The translations under genes were made by a program, and so were the position numbers. Shown piece by piece: positions 4,582 through 6,343 of a DNA stretch of 6,343 bases. The notes beneath the pieces are model-generated. The model did no database searches. It saw nothing but the letters and a program-made list of their open reading frames with translations, and was not told the DNA's origin. Every line of letters starts with the position of its first letter. The stretch's first letter is position 1. The stretch comes from JACZXC01 sp036447375 (lineage in GTDB: Bacteria > Myxococcota_A > UBA9160 > SMWR01): assembly GCA_036447375.1 (NCBI GenBank), contig JAZFUU010000189.1, forward strand, positions 1 to 6,343, written 5' to 3'.

Positions 4582-5568
4582 ATGAATCCCCTCGATCGCC
4601 TTCTGCTCGTGCTGCTGCTCTCACTGGTTGGGGGAATCGCGCCATCGCTGGCCGAAACCGGGCCCCCTGAGCCGGGATCCCTGGCTACCGCAGAGGTACC
4701 CGTCGCCGCGACGAGCCTCGCGGCCCCCGACGTGGCCGCGCGTCCTCCCAACACGGTGCAGGGGGAGGATCCGGTCGAGGTGGCGGCCGACGCCGCTCTC
4801 ACGGCGCGGGAGATCTACCAGCGGGTGCTGGAAAACCGCTTCGACTCCTCGGTCCATGAACTCGCGATCATCTCTTCCGACCGCGCGGGAAACGTCCAGA
4901 ATATTCGCATGCAGCAGCTCTGGAAGCGGTATCCCGAGGGATCCGAGAGCGATCGGAAGGGCATCATCTCGCGCACGATCGTGCGCTACCTGGAGCCCGC
5001 CGACTATCGCAAAACCGGTTATCTCGTGATCAACAAGCGGGACCAGCCCAACGATCAGTTCATCTACCTCGCGAGCATGCGGCGCGTTCGGCGGATCAAC
5101 CTGCGCAACGAGACCATCGCTGGCACCGATCTGAGCATCGAAGATCTGGTTCCACGAGAGCTGGACGACGCCGAGTACGTTCGCGTTCCCGACGACGAGG
5201 TCGACGGCCAATCCTGCTTCGTCGTCGAGGCCTCGCCGAAGCCCGAGATGGAGTCGTCCTACACGCGTTTCTGGCTCTACATCGAGAAGGAACACTACGT
5301 TCCGATCCGCGTGCGCTACTGGGACCGCAAGAACGTCGAGGTCAAGGAGTTGCGTTCTCCCCACGCGTCGATTCGGGAGATCGAGGGGATCTGGCTTCCA
5401 CTCGAGGCCCGGATGCGCCACCTGCTCGAAGAGACCGAGACGCGGGTGGTCATCGATGTCCTGGTCCCGAATCCCGAGCTGCCGGACCGATATTTCAGCC
5501 AACGGCAGCTTCAGGCCATGCGACTGCGCTTGCCCGCCGACGTGATGGAGAGGGCGCAGAAGCTGTGA
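4582..5568 (+). CDS. Secreted LolA-like outer membrane lipoprotein-sorting protein
   Basis: Predicted periplasmic protein of 328 residues. A signal peptide occupies about 1-24 (LLLVLLLSLVGGI, cleavage after SLA), followed by an Ala/Pro-rich linker to about 70 and a LolA-like beta-sheet domain from about 74 to the end. Family hallmarks are the EPADYRKTGYLVI stretch (138-150), QFIYLASMRRVRRI (159-172), GTDLSIEDL (181-189) and FWLYIEKEHYVPIRVRYWD (230-248). Members of this LolA-like group (outer membrane lipoprotein-sorting protein annotation) are commonly encoded beside RND/MMPL transporters and are thought to carry lipids or lipidated cargo across the periplasm; the cargo here is unknown. There is no lipobox cysteine, so it should be soluble. 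ATG 4582 is preceded by AAAGGGGG only 2 nt away. It converges with the RND gene with 6 nt between stops. Confidence 0.87.
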   Translation: MNPLDRLLLVLLLSLVGGIAPSLAETGPPEPGSLATAEVPVAATSLAAPDVAARPPNTVQGEDPVEVAADAALTAREIYQRVLENRFDSSVHELAIISSDRAGNVQNIRMQQLWKRYPEGSESDRKGIISRTIVRYLEPADYRKTGYLVINKRDQPNDQFIYLASMRRVRRINLRNETIAGTDLSIEDLVPRELDDAEYVRVPDDEVDGQSCFVVEASPKPEMESSYTRFWLYIEKEHYVPIRVRYWDRKNVEVKELRSPHASIREIEGIWLPLEARMRHLLEETETRVVIDVLVPNPELPDRYFSQRQLQAMRLRLPADVMERAQKL

Positions 5569-5574
5569 GGGGTT

Positions 5575-6343
5575 CTACAGCCGGCTGCGCACCAGGACTG
5601 CTGGAAGCAGCAGCAGGTCGGTGGCGGCGCACACGGCCAGGGTGGCGGCGGCCAGCAGGCCGAATTGGCGCAGCGTCGCGAACTCCGAGAAAGCCACCAC
5701 AGCGAATCCGAAGAACAAGGTGATCGATGCGATCGCGATCGGAGGTCCCACACTGCGGTGGGTACGCAGAACCGCAATGGCGGGTTCGAATCCGGCGAGG
5801 CGCTCGGCTCGGTAGCGGACCAGGTAGTGGGCGGTCGCGTCGATGGCGATGCCCAGGGCGATGCTGGCGATCAGACTGGTGGGCAGGGACAGCGGCGCCA
5901 CTCCCCAGCCCAGAGCACCGAAGAAGAGCAGCACGGGCACCGCGTTCGGGATCATCGCCACGAGTCCCAGACGCATCGATCGCAATGCGCCGCTTATCAG
6001 GACCAGGATCGCGACCGCGGCGGCCGCCACCGTCCGGGGCTGTCCGGCGGCGATGCCGTCGGCGCTGCGGCTCAAGAGGATCGTATTGCCGGTGACCTCG
6101 ACTCGGACATTCTGGGGCAGGGATTCCGCGGCGATCGCCGACTCGATGCGCTCTACCAGACCGCGGATCGCCGCGGATCCGATTTCGCCGGTGCGAACCA
6201 GGATGTTGGCTCGGCTCTGGTTCACATTCGAGAACCGACCGAGGTCGTACTTCGGGATCAGCGAAATGAGATCTGCCACCCCAGATCGTGTGTCCGGGAT
6301 GCGCTCGGCGGCGGGGTCGTCCTCGGAGACCACGCGGTGCAAT
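5575..6343 (-). CDS. RND-superfamily (MMPL-like) membrane protein, C-terminal part
   Basis: Partial gene: the frame is open through the right edge, so the N-terminal half is missing. About 255 residues are visible. Numbered from the window edge, residues 1-101 are the end of the second large periplasmic domain. Five hydrophobic segments follow (about 103-121, 125-147, 153-174, 199-217, 224-248), matching TM8-TM12 of the 12-helix RND plan. The SIALGIAIDATAHYLVRYR stretch (160-178) is the family motif in the helix equivalent to TM10, where GVDDTIHFL-type sequences are common; Asp168 and His172 are kept. Such proteins use the proton gradient to move lipids or hydrophobic molecules, and HpnN-like hopanoid exporters are relatives. 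Its tail-to-tail LolA-like neighbour supports envelope lipid traffic. The substrate cannot be assigned. Confidence 0.88.
   Translation of the reverse strand, partial: LHRVVSEDDPAAERIPDTRSGVADLISLIPKYDLGRFSNVNQSRANILVRTGEIGSAAIRGLVERIESAIAAESLPQNVRVEVTGNTILLSRSADGIAAGQPRTVAAAAVAILVLISGALRSMRLGLVAMIPNAVPVLLFFGALGWGVAPLSLPTSLIASIALGIAIDATAHYLVRYRAERLAGFEPAIAVLRTHRSVGPPIAIASITLFFGFAVVAFSEFATLRQFGLLAAATLAVCAATDLLLLPAVLVRSRL

Noticed and set aside
4621..5502. Long minus-strand open frame
   Set aside because: Antisense shadow of the LolA-like gene, which has a signal peptide and family motifs.

Overview
The window looks like a chromosomal segment of a GC-rich, Gram-negative, deltaproteobacteria-like organism (Myxococcota, Desulfobacterota, Binatota or a relative). 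This is inferred from the gene set, not from a marker gene. Supporting points are the high GC content, a PEP-CTERM exported protein (which implies an exosortase elsewhere in the genome), a bactofilin, a LolA-like periplasmic protein beside an RND/MMPL-type membrane protein, and a large extracytoplasmic protein with paired cysteines. I see no transposase, tRNA, rRNA, CRISPR array or phage gene.

Layout, left to right. Bases 1-657 (+) are the C-terminal end of a probably secreted protein. A strong hairpin (695-728) separates it from a three-gene leftward block, read 3621 to 721: a PEP-CTERM protein, then a crotonase-family enoyl-CoA hydratase/isomerase, then galactokinase. The last two are 4 nt apart and are probably co-translated.

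Bases 3622-4011 form a 390-nt divergent control region with an AT-rich core. It holds a close match to a sigma-54 (-24/-12) promoter facing the PEP-CTERM gene. Behind that lie palindromes and direct repeats at typical enhancer distance. A near-consensus CRP/FNR-type operator (TGTGA-N6-TCAC) faces the bactofilin gene.

Rightward from there are the bactofilin (4012-4509) and a secreted LolA-like protein (4582-5568). The latter converges, with only 6 nt between stop codons, on the C-terminal half of an RND-superfamily membrane protein that runs off the right edge.

The common theme is the cell envelope: a surface-sorted protein, a cytoskeletal scaffold, lipid or lipoprotein handling, and sugar activation (galactose-1-phosphate feeds UDP-galactose used in polysaccharides). 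The most interesting part is the divergent control region. Its sigma-54 element fits the known link between PEP-CTERM systems and the PrsK/PrsR sigma-54 regulatory pair.
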